A DNA stretch of 64,000 nt, taken from assembly GCA_011037195.1 (NCBI GenBank), contig JAAEAF010006373.1, positions 67,539 to 131,538 of the forward strand, given 5' to 3'. Positions 10,640-22,700 of the stretch are shown here, one piece after another. This DNA comes from Triatoma infestans. Its lineage: Eukaryota > Arthropoda > Insecta > Hemiptera > Reduviidae. A program made the translations under genes and the position numbers. The notes beneath the pieces are model-generated. The model did not search any database, was not told the DNA's origin, and was given only the letters and a program-made list of their open reading frames with translations. How positions within the stretch are numbered: the stretch's first letter is position 1; each line of letters begins with the position of its first letter.

Positions 10640-12110
10640 CCAGATTTTCGAAATTGACTTTTCGCGGGAAATACATATTTTGGGGTCCCCTTAACAGGAA
10701 AAATATTTTTATCGAATGGCTTGAATGCCTATGTATGTTAGTAGTGTTCTTTTTAACAGAATATTTCAAAAGCCAAAAGTCGTAGGAAGCTTAAACTTGG
10801 TATTCCCTTTAGGCACAAAGATTTCGGGCAAAATCCATTAACGGATGTTAATGGCGGTTCGATGTTAGTAGATAGATTTTTCAGTTTTTCTTGATTTTCT
10901 CGAAAATGGCTCCATCCATTTTGTTTAAATGTCGTATATTATCTACTCCAAATAAATACCTATCACTTCCATTTTTAACATTTTTCCGGAAAAATCATTT
11001 TTGGGCAGCGTTAGGCATTCATATAAAGTACCACTTCAATATATTTTTTACTACCTATATATTAATACACATTAGAAGCATTGTTAGAAATCCAAATTTG
11101 GAGAAAATTGGTTTACGGCAAGTGCAATTTTAAGGGTTTAGGTTTTTACGTTTTTTGGAATTTTCTCGAAAACGTTTACGATTTTCTTTAAAGTTGGAAA
11201 GCTTGCTGCATATATAAGAAACTTCATTTTTATTTGAAGCATTTTTCTGAAAAAAACTTGTTATAAAATATTAATGTATTGGAGATCAATCAGTTAGTTA
11301 AAAAAATTAAATTTTCACCAGCTTTCTTAGTTTTGACATAGAGCGCGCCACATAAGGCCGCTCATGTATAATAGTAAATCCACACCAGTCACACTAAACA
11401 TTGTAATTTTAGAAAAAAATCTGGTGTGAAATACTCACAACTTTCGCTTACTCCAGTTTTAATTAACTGTTTTTAATTAATTAACATATTCAATTTTAAT
11501 TAACATTATTTAGATGATAGAATTGTTTAATAAACTGAAATAGCCTTTAGATGAAAACCTAACCCTTCCCCATAACTGCGCTTAAATGAATTTTTCCAGA
11601 GAAACATTTTAAATAGCTCTTTGTCTGTGTAGTTGACATAACAGGTTTGCAGAAAATCGTCGGAGCCATTATTGACAAAAATGCAAAAAAGTAAAAAAAT
11701 CAACAAGTACAGTGGTACTTCCAGTTGAGGAATTTTGACAGATGACCCACTGTCAGATGCATGGTGATACCTAAGCGGAATATCAAGTTTCAACTTTCCG
11801 TTTTTGAGCTTTGATGTTCACATATACACACACACAGAACATTTGCTAAAATCCACTTTTTTGGACTCAAGGGACCTCGAAACGGATATTTCCGGTGAAA
11901 ACTCGATATCGAAAATTTGACACCTGCTCTTTTGGAGTTTGACTCTTTACTAGGAGTAAGAGAAAGTAAAAATTGTTGATTAAATTGTATTATTAGAGTA
12001 AAAGAAAGTTATGTGTGAGTGTTTCACACCTGATTTTTTCGACTCAGGAAATTTCAATACGTGTATTTCCGGTGAAAACTAAATTTAGAAAATCAGACAC
12101 GATCGCAATA
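10640..12110. repeat. Anonymous dispersed repeat family, one or two adjacent copies
   Basis: It contains TTTTCTCGAAAA..GGCTCC, GGTACTTCCAGTTGAGG, GGGACCTCGAAACGGATATTT with TCCGGTGAAAACT, and CTTTACTAGGAGTAAGAGAAAG. The TTTCCGGTGAAAACT block occurs twice (about 11890 and 12070), so two copies or an internal duplication. Noncoding. Confidence 0.6.
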
Positions 12111-13854
12111 CTTTGCGAAAACTTCAACTCTGAAATCTCTAGCGAATCTCAAACTCTGATTATCTCTTAGAAGTCGGAAATGAAACCATCTGATATATAT
12201 TAAAACTTCTTTATTATAATATATACAATTAATTTTCATCTATTAGGATTACTTAAGAATGGTTTATATAATTGCTGTAAATAGTATATTTAGAGGATGA
12301 TCTTTACTATGATACAAGTAAACACTTGAATGATTAATACTTAGACATATCAGTGTTAAGATCAGCTTCAGCTGATTGAAATTTAACTTACAGTTTGAAT
12401 TCAATTATGTATATAATATAACAATTGATGTATAAGAAAATTATATTTTCTTTCCAGTATAAGAACAGTGTAACAAATCAAGGCCTCAGATATTCTATTC
12501 GGAATACCATAAGTAAGTTTTTGTCCATTATACATCCTTTTCTTGATGCTGAAAAAATATACCTGAATCTTTAACTGAAGGAAGAGAATGAAAGCAGCTA
12601 AGGTGGAGAGTTTCTCAATCTTTCTAATCGGATTAAACCTTGGTTTTATCAATCCTAAGTATGCTGTAAGGAGGATACACATGTTGTACCTGTCGGACCA
12701 ATCTAATGGTCTTTATGTGCTTCCTTGTTCACTCCATGTAATATTTCAGAGAAAGTTTCTTTTTCTGTTAATGGAAGAAATCCTGTTTACAATCTTTTGT
12801 TTAAGGAAAAGATATATTTTTGTTTCAAGACGAAGGAAATCAGGAAAAGGTAGGCAATTGAGGAGCTCTCGAACACTGAGAAATAAAAATTTGTAGGCTA
12901 CAAATGAAAAAGTGCAAAATACTAAACCAAGCAGCGGATTGCTTAAGAATGTGGTAATGTTTTTAAGATTTTCTTAAGTCTTCAAGCTTGTAAACAGTTG
13001 TAAAATATAAATTATTATGTATAATTTAAGGATGGTTACAAATTCAATACTGGTTTTGGCAGATATCTTGATGTGATGCTCAAAAACAAATTTCTATTGA
13101 AATGTTTTATAGAAAAAAATATTGTGCACATTTATGTACTATCCTACTTAATAAAGACAATATATTGCTAAAGGATGTGGTGAGATTAATGAATTGCTAC
13201 AATACTAGAACACTATATCAATATTTTGCTAATTTGATGTGTGAGCAGACAATTTTACTGAGATGATTAACAATATTTTCCTAATTTTTGGAACCACAAG
13301 AACACAAACGGTTGTAAACCAGAATAAATACAGTAAAACTGAACTACGTGACTATGCTTCCATTTAGTGATTTTTATTGTATCAAAAATCAACAAAGAAA
13401 ATTAAGGATACGTTTTCTTCATCAATAATTCTGGATGAACAGATGCTAATAATTGTTGAAAACGAGTTAGCCAGTTTGACTATAGTTTACGATAAATGAG
13501 ATGAAACATGAGTTCCACCAATCTGATCCATATTGATTAATGTCGATGAAATAAAAAAGGAATTACAGATGAATAACACCGGAATTAACAGTGAGGGTTA
13601 AGTGGATCCTATCTAAAGTTAGAAGAAACTTGTTAATTAGATCTAGCGATTTAATTTGAATTAAAAAGCTTTGGTGCTAAAGATTAAGATTACTGCTGCT
13701 ATTAAATTCTTTTACTGTTATTTTAGCATATTTAATGAAAGTGTCTCGTCTCTATGAACAAGCTTTTACAGGAAGCTGAATAATAGTGAATTCAAATGGA
13801 AATATTTGCAGGTTTCATAGTATATGGATTTTAAACAGGCAAAAAATTAGTTGG
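12111..13854. other. Intergenic DNA, nothing recognised
   Basis: Open frames of about 100 codons overlap on both strands at 12400-12900, but neither has splice-bounded conserved sequence or motifs, so neither is called as a gene. Confidence 0.4.
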
Positions 13855-13920
13855 CTCGGGCCAAAGATATTTCTTTAACAACGGCCAAACATAACTATTG
13901 TTTACATGTATATGGATTTT
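13855..13920. repeat. Fragment of family-2 ribozyme repeat
   Basis: AGTTGGCTCGGGCCAAAGA and AACAACGGCCAAAC match the left end and right flank of the foldback at 1768-1955. No ribozyme core is retained. Confidence 0.45.
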
Positions 13921-14474
13921 ACAATGTGAAAATGACTTCAACAAAAATATTCTTAATTTAGTATGCCCTTCAGAATAAAATATGTGGTATTCAGTAAACT
14001 TTTGTTTGCGGATATTTTAAATTGTGGGTTTTCGATTATTTTTTACTTCTTGAGGATTTTGACAATGTCACACTAATTGTGATGCCCAAACTTCGTGGTA
14101 AACCTATTAGCATGGAAAGCAAAATCGGTTCCATAAATATACATGACTTATTTACTAGAATTACATCTCCAGAGCATAAGAAAAATGTTACGTGCAAATA
14201 AACTGTAACTAATATTAGTATTATTGGACGAAAATGTCCAGATCAAACCGATTAGCAAGAGTACTAGGAATGTTATACTTCCTCATTTTAAAATTCTGAC
14301 GCTGTTTTGAATAGACTCAAGTATTTTTCTAGATTGAAAACATTGTTCGGCTTTGATTAGAAAACAAAAAGAAGAATCGTTATATATATTTGTTTTTAAA
14401 AAAGAAAAAAAAAAGGTATATTACGAATGGATTTTTTTTTTTAATTTGCTTTCCTTTTGAATGGTCACGAGTTT

Positions 14475-14537
14475 TCATCCTTGGATTTCTTCAGTGGATG
14501 CAGAGTTCTTGGGAGATGGAGGTTCTTCAATAGCTAA
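14475..14537 (-). CDS. Candidate alternative 3' terminal exon of Nmdar1
   Basis: A TTTTCAG acceptor is followed by a frame of exactly 20 codons, LAIEEPPSPKNSASTEEIQG, and TGA. It is phase 0. The last called Nmdar1 exon contains an in-frame phase-0 donor (CCT|GTAAGA near 16637), so splicing from that site would replace the last 26 residues with this peptide. This is inference. The peptide could instead belong to an unrelated transcript or be chance. Confidence 0.35.
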   Translation of the reverse strand, partial: LAIEEPPSPKNSASTEEIQG

Positions 14538-14539
14538 CT

Positions 14540-16559
14540 GAAAACATGTAAATTCTTTTATTAATAGTACTTAATGTTAAAATATTAAGTAGTATAATTT
14601 TATGTTGGTAGTGTTAATGAAACGTAAAATGAGGGAATATTAGGTACTTAGGTGTGGAATCTGTGCGATGAAGTAGAAATGTATACACTAAAAACTAAAA
14701 AAGGGCTCTGGTACTATTTTTGTGTAGGTATTGATTGTTTTTTTTTTTTCAGTGTTTATTTATTTATAGTTTAGAACTATGTCAAGGATAGGTCACAGAA
14801 ACACTTTCTTTAGATAACACCCACGTTTTGAAGGCTGTCTTCTTCATGATTCTGTTTAAAAAAAAAAAAAAATATTTCAACAAAATAAACAAAGAAACTT
14901 TAAAGAAAAAACATAAAGTGGCTAAAAATAAGGGTTGATTGCATCATCACAACTACTTTTTTTTTTGCTTATCTAATGGTTTAGTATCTTTTTACTTTGC
15001 TAACTTTTTATCCTTATTCATACGGTTGACTATAACGAACTCATGCGATCAAGATATGATTCTTTATTAATTACTAAAGTCTGATTCTTGTTCAAGAGTA
15101 TTCACTTCTTGTTCACTATTATTCAGGATATAGAAAAGCTCGTGTTATAAAGTTTTTTATTATTTTTTTTTTTATTCAGTCTAAGGGAAAGTAAGTACAG
15201 TTTGCATCAGACATGTCTGTTAAAGTAGATACATTTATGGTTGTTTATCCTTGCTAGTAGTCTTGAATGTTGAGGATTTTGCTATAGTGTTAACTCCTAT
15301 GTAAATTTTCTATTAGCTATAACATTCTATTCATCATTATAATGGAATAGGTTCCTTTCAAATAATTATTTGATAGGTTTCTCGACATTACATTCCAAAA
15401 TAATTAAATTAGCTCTTATATGTTTTATTCCTGGAGAGGAGTTTAGTTTTCTTAATTCTCTCCTAAAATTTCTTATTATACCATTATTGTTATGTATCTG
15501 CACGCAATCAAGATGATTCCTCCGCTAAGCTATAAGTCAGAACTTAATATTAAAGGTATTGGTAAGGAATTGCAGTTATGAATGAATGCAATTCCTTTTT
15601 TTTCCAAATTTTCTGCACTCAGTATTCTCTGAATATAATATACTTAGATGTCATTTAGCTTTGCTTGCTAGAAAACAAATGTGCAGAAAGCCTAAGCTTT
15701 CTCAAAAATTTTCATGAACCATTGCATATTTGAGGATGGTTGGCACTAATTCCAAGTTTTTTCGAACGTAAACTCCAGAATGTAATTTAATTATGCTTAA
15801 ATATAACAAAGTTCTAAATCTAGTTTATTAATGAACATTAGGTAATTTTGTTTTTCATTGGAACTTGACACAATTATCATTCTGAACTCTTTAACAGTTG
15901 CTTTCTCTCGTTCAACTCTCAGAGAAGAAAATAAATAATTGAAAGCCCTTTCGTCTAAAGATTCAATCAAAAGATTTAGAAGCTAATCATTCTTTTCCAA
16001 TCCATTTTTTTCAGCACATCTAATCAAGAATAAGAAGCAGTTCTATCTTATTTTTTCTAATCCGAAAATTGATGAGATTATAATCAAACATTGACGGATG
16101 GATAAATTTTTTAGATGAACAGCTTTTTCGAGAATAACTTGCACTTTTCCTTTTTTTAAAGTTAAATTCTGACAATAATTTGGTTCAATTACTTTACTCA
16201 TGAAAAAGTAATCCCCGACTAATGTTCAGTACCAGTATTCTCAGACCAAAGTCCAGTGGGTCTCATTAATTCAAAGCCGACAAAAAGAGCTTAAGAACAT
16301 AAAAAATTGCATTATTTGGCTAAACATATAAAGCCTTCTTTATGTTTTGTCATTTTGCACATTTGAATGAAAGTCTCTAGAATCTTCATCAATTTACCTT
16401 AGTCTGATGTCTGCTTTTTATCTCCAAGCAAATAGATATTTCACTAATATGTTCTTAAGTAATAATTTATCAATAACTATATAGAACAATTATATTAATC
16501 ACAGACTACTTTTTTCTGCACTAATTTTTAGGTTTAAAGATTTACATAACTTATATTTT
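14540..16559. other. AT-rich DNA with homopolymer runs
   Basis: Several T or A runs of 9-13 bases (14741, 14856, 14950, 15166) and no conserved frame. It would be an Nmdar1 intron if the exon at 14475 is used, otherwise 3' flank. Confidence 0.4.
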
Positions 16560-16757
16560 TCATGCGGGCAGGTTAGGTGAATCTGTTGGTGTTCGTTGTC
16601 TAATAGGACAAGCACCCGGCCAGGCTCTTACAGGGCTCGGTAAGTCTAAGACACCTCGTGGAAGGGCTTCTACTGACAGACTTACTCCTGTTTCATTGAT
16701 GCCATTTGCTTTTAATCTTCTCTGGGCGGCTATTGCAGCTCTTACAGTTTTCCTTTT
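16560..16757 (-). CDS. Nmdar1: Nmdar1 exon 17 (C-terminal tail, stop)
   Basis: It encodes [40 protein letters not shown] and ends [13 protein letters not shown]. KRKT.RA..A.QR follows WRG in insect NR1 proteins. An internal GTAAGA donor after LPSP could splice to 14475-14537 instead. Confidence 0.85.
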   Translation of the reverse strand, partial: KRKTVRAAIAAQRRLKANGINETGVSLSVEALPRGVLDLPSPVRAWPGACPIRQRTPTDSPNLPA

Positions 16758-19700
16758 CTGCAAAATAGGGTTTAAAAAAATATATTACCATCTGAATTCT
16801 TAATTTAAATATCTATAAATTTTATAATGTTAGTAGCTGTATTTAACAATCTCCTTAAAATACACCTCTACAACTCCTCGCCATTTATCTGCAGCATGTC
16901 TTGCAAGCTCCATTTCTTTTTGCTTTCGTATCTGATGTTTTTTATATGCCACTTCTATAATTATGAGACCTATACCTCCAAGAATACCGACAGCAACCAA
17001 TATAAATACTCCAGCCATATTTTTAAGACCAAGCGTGTTTGGAGTTTTTTCATACTGTTCACACTGTTGCAAAATTCCTTGCAAAATCCACTTATTATCA
17101 AGACTTTCCATGAAACCACCTAGAAAATTATAAGAAATAATTACTTACATAAAAAAAAAATTAAGCTTAATGCCCAACATATCTAAATTTCAATTATTAT
17201 TTACTTTCATGAAAATCTAAAATAGCTAGTGTAACTTTATCAGCCCATGGTGATCCTTTTTGAAGCCCAATTCCGTATCCGCTTCTACCAAACAGTTCAC
17301 CAGCCGTTACTAATTCACAGTCTTGAGCAGCTTCGAAGTCTAGTCGAGAACTATCCCAAATAAAGGCCATCAACTTCCTAAAATAAAAAAAAATTGGAAA
17401 TGAGACGTCAATTGTTTCTAAATGTTGTTCATATAAATTATAGTTAATTCAAGGTTTTACCCAATTTTAACATCATGAATTGCTTCTTCAGCAGTATCGT
17501 AATTGTTAGCTTCCATTGTGCGATACATGTTTGACAGTTCTACTTGTCGCCTAAAATACATGTCCACAGCAGATCCTTTTACAGTGGCACAAGTTAAATT
17601 TTCCATTGTATTTCTCAGCTATAAAAGTAACATAAAATTCAAGGAAAAGTGATTTTTGAAACTGCTGAAGTACATCTTCACAAAAGGCAATTTGGGAATT
17701 CCACTTGGCTTACAAAACTCAGTTATATTTGGGATATTGCGTTGGTAATTAATCTGGTGAGAAACACTCTCATGGCTTTCAAATGCTGTAAATTAACATT
17801 CTGCAAGCTTGGAATAAATACACACATATCGAGTTATATAGAGAGAGTTCGAGAGGAAAAAACTGAAATTGCAGGCATACCTAAAAGCCACTTCCTAAAA
17901 CATTTTGCGTTTTCAGGGTTCCTCATGCCTGTTTTCCGGTGAAAATGCAATTTCGAAAAATATAATAAAAAGGCAATACTTCCTCTTTATTCTAGATGAT
18001 AGGGGCGGGTGTAGGTGTAGTGGTTATGAGCATGGACTTGTAAGTGGGAGGTCCCCAGTTCGAGTGCCGCGTATAATTGCTAGATTTTATATTGGTTTCA
18101 AAAATGTTAATAGTAAAGTAGGTGCTTCCGCCCCCGTCCTCGACGCCTAATTTGGGAGTTGGATGTTAAGCCCGCCTGAAAAAAAGGCATTAATTTACCT
18201 TACTTTTACTAGATTGTAAAAATTACGATTACTTGCAAATAAGTAGAATGCAGACCAAATAACGTGATAGTAAGTCATAATAGTCCAAGAATGCAATATC
18301 TAAGTAGCACACCAAAAGGGAAGGAAAGAGCAAATTGAAAATATAGCTTTTCATTACGATTAACGAAGAGAACAAAATAGCTATGTAATTATACTTACTC
18401 TCGCATCATTAATGCCAGATAGCTTAGTCTTTGGACGTTCTAACACTAGAAAAGCTGCCAAGTTGGCAGTGTAGGATGCAACAATAATCATGGCAAAACC
18501 AGCCCAAACCATTCCTAACACTCTTGCTGAGAAACTTCGCGGTGTTCCTATAAATAATCAAGAAGATAAATATTTTTACATCATTCATTTTCTGGATTAA
18601 AACTGGTAAAAACTATTAAAACTTGATATATTTACCTTCACCAATCCCACTATTGAGCAATACTCCCCAAGCAAACCAAATTGCACTCGATAAGTTCAAA
18701 GCATCTTCTTCAGTCCCATCAGTATTTGCAAGTTTAAACCGGCCAAATGGTGAAAACCTATCCAGTAAATATAGCACTAGGGCTACAACATGGACAGATA
18801 TCATCACTAGAATCCACAGGGTATTAGAAAATGGTTGCAAGAATGATACTAGTGTTGACGATCTTGATGGCTAAAAATGAAAATATGTAATAATTTAGTA
18901 AATCAGAGAGATGTATGTAGTAAATATTTTAACTTTAAATAACCTTTTTCTCTAATATTGTAATTCCTTGATACTTGAATGGTTTACTGAATTCAATAAA
19001 TTCTGCCCTTTCTGGATTAATAGTCAATGGAGCAACGATCATATCAGCCCTTTCATAAACGAGTTCACCAATTAATCCAGTCCATTCCTTCTTGCCTCCT
19101 GTAATATGATTGGTTTAGTTTTTCTTATCATAATAATTCCTGATTCATTAATATCAAATATTTACCAGAACTATTTTTTATAACATAATTTCCAAATTGT
19201 CCATCAGGAGATAGTGCTAATTCAAATGTAAAATTAATTACACGTGATAATTCTTTCAGAAGATCCATGCAAAAACCTTTACAGCAATACAGTTGACCAT
19301 CTTAAAAAAAAAGAAACTACTTATGTTAATACGCTTCTACATTTATTATTCACTGGAGTCTTTGTAAATCATGTTTACCATTACGTGCTGTATTATTAAA
19401 ATGAGGGCACAGAATTTCATCTGGGGCACATGTTACTTCATCCTTCAAATATCTTACATATACAAAAGGTTTTTCTTCTATAGTCAGCACTTTTAAATGA
19501 GTTTGTAACTTAACACCTTCGGGTTTAATTCTTCTTCGCCCTGGCCAAATAATTTTCTCGTCAATGACATTTAAACGCATGCGATCTTGATCCTTTAGAC
19601 AAAAAAAAGATGTGAAAAAAATAACGAATAATGTTAGTATTAGTTCTTTACTAAATAATATTAAAACTAAAACTTACGCTATTGTAAAAGTAATCACCAA

Positions 19701-22700
19701 TAGAAATATGTTTTCCAGGCGCTTGTACATTTACAACGTCATATTCTGCATTTATTCTGTCACCATTGTCATCAAAAGCTACTTTTCCAGTTGCTCCTGT
19801 AAGGAGGACTTGTTTTCTAATATATCTGAAAATTTCCATGATTAAGAACGTAAAGAAAATTCTAGAAGGAAACACTCAAATGACCTTAAAAATTCAAATG
19901 TTCACCATCACCGCTTCTTGAGAACAGTATGGGAAAAAATTATGCTATGAAAAGTAAAGAACTTTATCATCGTAATAAATATACCAAATGTAAATAAAAC
20001 CCTCGAGAAAAAATTGGAAAACATTCCAGTTATGGTAAAGAATATTCCGCATCTAGTGAACAATTTTAACAAAGAATTTTCAAAACATAAAATTTCCAGA
20101 GAAAACTGTTGCACGATAATAATGAAAGCATAACTTACAAATACCTGACACGTATTGAGGTCCCCTGAGACTCACTCTTTCACTCTATGAGTATGACAGC
20201 AAACTCAAAGACGAAAAATCACAGAAATTTAAAAATTGACATTATGTGAGGGTATTACTTACCTGTCACAATTCCTCAGCCGGAAGTACCACTCACTAAA
20301 CCGGAAGTCCTCAAGTTTTTGCGATTTCTCGAAAACGGCTCTAACGAATTTCTTTAAACTTGGTATATTAATTACAGATACAGAGGTTTGGTTCTAGTAT
20401 TCACCACTGTGATTGTTCTGCTCTCTATTTATCTGAATTTTTCTCGGGTTTAATTTTACATGGGTAAAATTATTTCTGTCGAAAATTTCAATTTTTTTTC
20501 ATCTCTGTTTTTATACTTATCAGCGTATTTAAAAAAAATTAGTGAAAACTATTGAGTGGAATAAAGTTGTAATAGTTAAATTTCAAATAATTTTGAAGAG
20601 TGAATTTTGACAAGTGAAGATTTCTCTACTTACCTAATAGAGACTATTTTTCAGGGTCAGCATAGTGGTTAAATTTTTTATTCACCGTATTACATTAGTT
20701 AGTGTCAGACGTATCGTAATTTAAATTTTATTTACATTTTATTATAATAATTATTTATTTTATTCTCTATTTTTTTAATAAAATAAATTAATTTCATTTG
20801 TTCTGCTTTAAACTTCTAGTCGCTGCTGATAATTTTGAATTTATGAATCAAAATAAAGGCAATAAGTCTAGAGAGAAAGGAAACCGTTTTAAAAGTTCTC
20901 CAGAGGAAATGAAAACGAGGAAATGGAAACTGAAAAATTATTAGCTGAATGTCAAGTAATTTGGAAGCAAAAATGTGTCACCTTCATACCAAGGAGGATT
21001 TATAAGAGTTTAGAGGTGTAAATAGAGTACTTGATCAGAGATGATAGAATGAGTGAAAAGTTTAAAGGAGAAAAGAAACATCCGAACTGATACTCTGACT
21101 GTTGAAAGGCTGGGAAATAAATCTTAGGCTAGAAATATAATCAGAGTTGTTGTGAGATAAAAGTATGAATGAAAGGAATTAACGAAATGAAATGAAACTT
21201 AATTCTGACTCACTCGAATAATATCTTTCCTGTTTCCCAAATAGATCCAGAATTATCACAATCTTGCGGAGCTTGTGTGATGTTTCTTGTTTGGTTCATT
21301 TCACGAAGTGCAGAAGCAAGCACATATCTGAGTAAAAAATTTATTTTTATTTAATAAAATATATATATATATATATAGTCCAACTTGGCAGACACCATCA
21401 CCCCTTACCACTTACAAGTTAATCCAAATCTAAAAGTGTTGCACACAAATAAACGATGTTTATTAGCAAGAATAATAACGAGAAGAAATATTATTTCAAT
21501 TTAATAAATTTTAATCATCAAATATGCTAAGTGGTTCTCAAACTATGACATAAAAGGAAACGGATCTAAAAGACCGTTGCCAAAGATTTGGGGATCCAAT
21601 TTAAAGCAATGAATTGATGAAATTCATAAATGAATAAATTAACGCTTACTGTGTAAAGAAGGAAAATAAATAAGGAAATTATGTAATAATAGTTGGAAGA
21701 TGTGTCAGCCATATGGACCCATTAACCCTAAAACACCAAAGGAATTCATTTCTCATAAAAATATAAACATGATTATAAAATAAAACATATTGTCTTATTT
21801 AAGAAAAAATACTAAGTTTAATTTAAGACTACTTATACAAATATTTGAATTTTAGAAGTTATATTCTGAAAGCGAAAATAAAGAAAAATTACAAAAATGA
21901 TTATTGAATGACTTCTTCTGTTATATTTACTTACATACTATCCTGTATATGTGCTCTTTCGTTAGTGGCATGAACCAATTTTAGTCCTATCGTACCAACA
22001 GGCACATTTCTTGTATCAAGAGCTTGTTCGGTGACAATCCAAACATGGCCATACTCAGTCATATTTAAATAAGCAGCATCACGGAATATAACATATGCAT
22101 CTTGTTTACTATAATAGATATATAATTTAAAATGCAAGATGTTTCCTTTTCTTTTAACATATTATCTAAACATTATAAGCAAATAAATACCTAGCATAAA
22201 CGAGGTACACACGGGCTTGAGCATAATCCATATCCATTAGACGAGAAGTAAAATTATCTAAACCAGGTTCAAATTCAATTACTGATTCAACCTAAAAATA
22301 GATTTATTTAATCTTTAGAATGCCCGCAAAAAAAAAGTTAATTAATTAAACGCCAAGGACTAAGCCAAAGGGGCGGGTGTTGGTGTAGTGGTTATGAGCA
22401 TGGACTTGTAAGTGGGAGGACCCCAGTTCGAGTCCAGCGTTATAACTGCTAAATTTTATATTGGTATGAAAAATGTTAAGAGTAAAGTAGGTGCTTCCGC
22501 CGCCCCCATCCACGCCACCTAATTTGGTAGCTGGACGTTAAGACCGCCTGACAAAATAGGCATTACTTTACTACTAAGCCAAAAGTTTGTTTAAAATTTA
22601 ATGTACAGCATTCACGCTTTAAGCGCTAATTGAGTCATTTTTTGATTTATTTCTTTTTTATTAAAATCGTTATATAATATGTTTGCAAAAGGCATAAAAT

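Noticed and set aside
12401..12896. Overlapping open frames of about 100 codons on both strands
   Set aside because: Neither has a recognisable motif, codon bias or splice borders, and each could be the shadow of the other.
17649..18150. Open frames of 81-97 codons between Nmdar1 exons 13 and 14
   Set aside because: They run through an intron, a dispersed repeat and a SINE, with no conserved sequence.
36..18640. Isolated GTTCGAGTCC-like B boxes considered as tRNA genes (for example 18055 and 22425)
   Set aside because: No cloverleaf with acceptor and anticodon stems can be drawn. They are parts of SINE copies.
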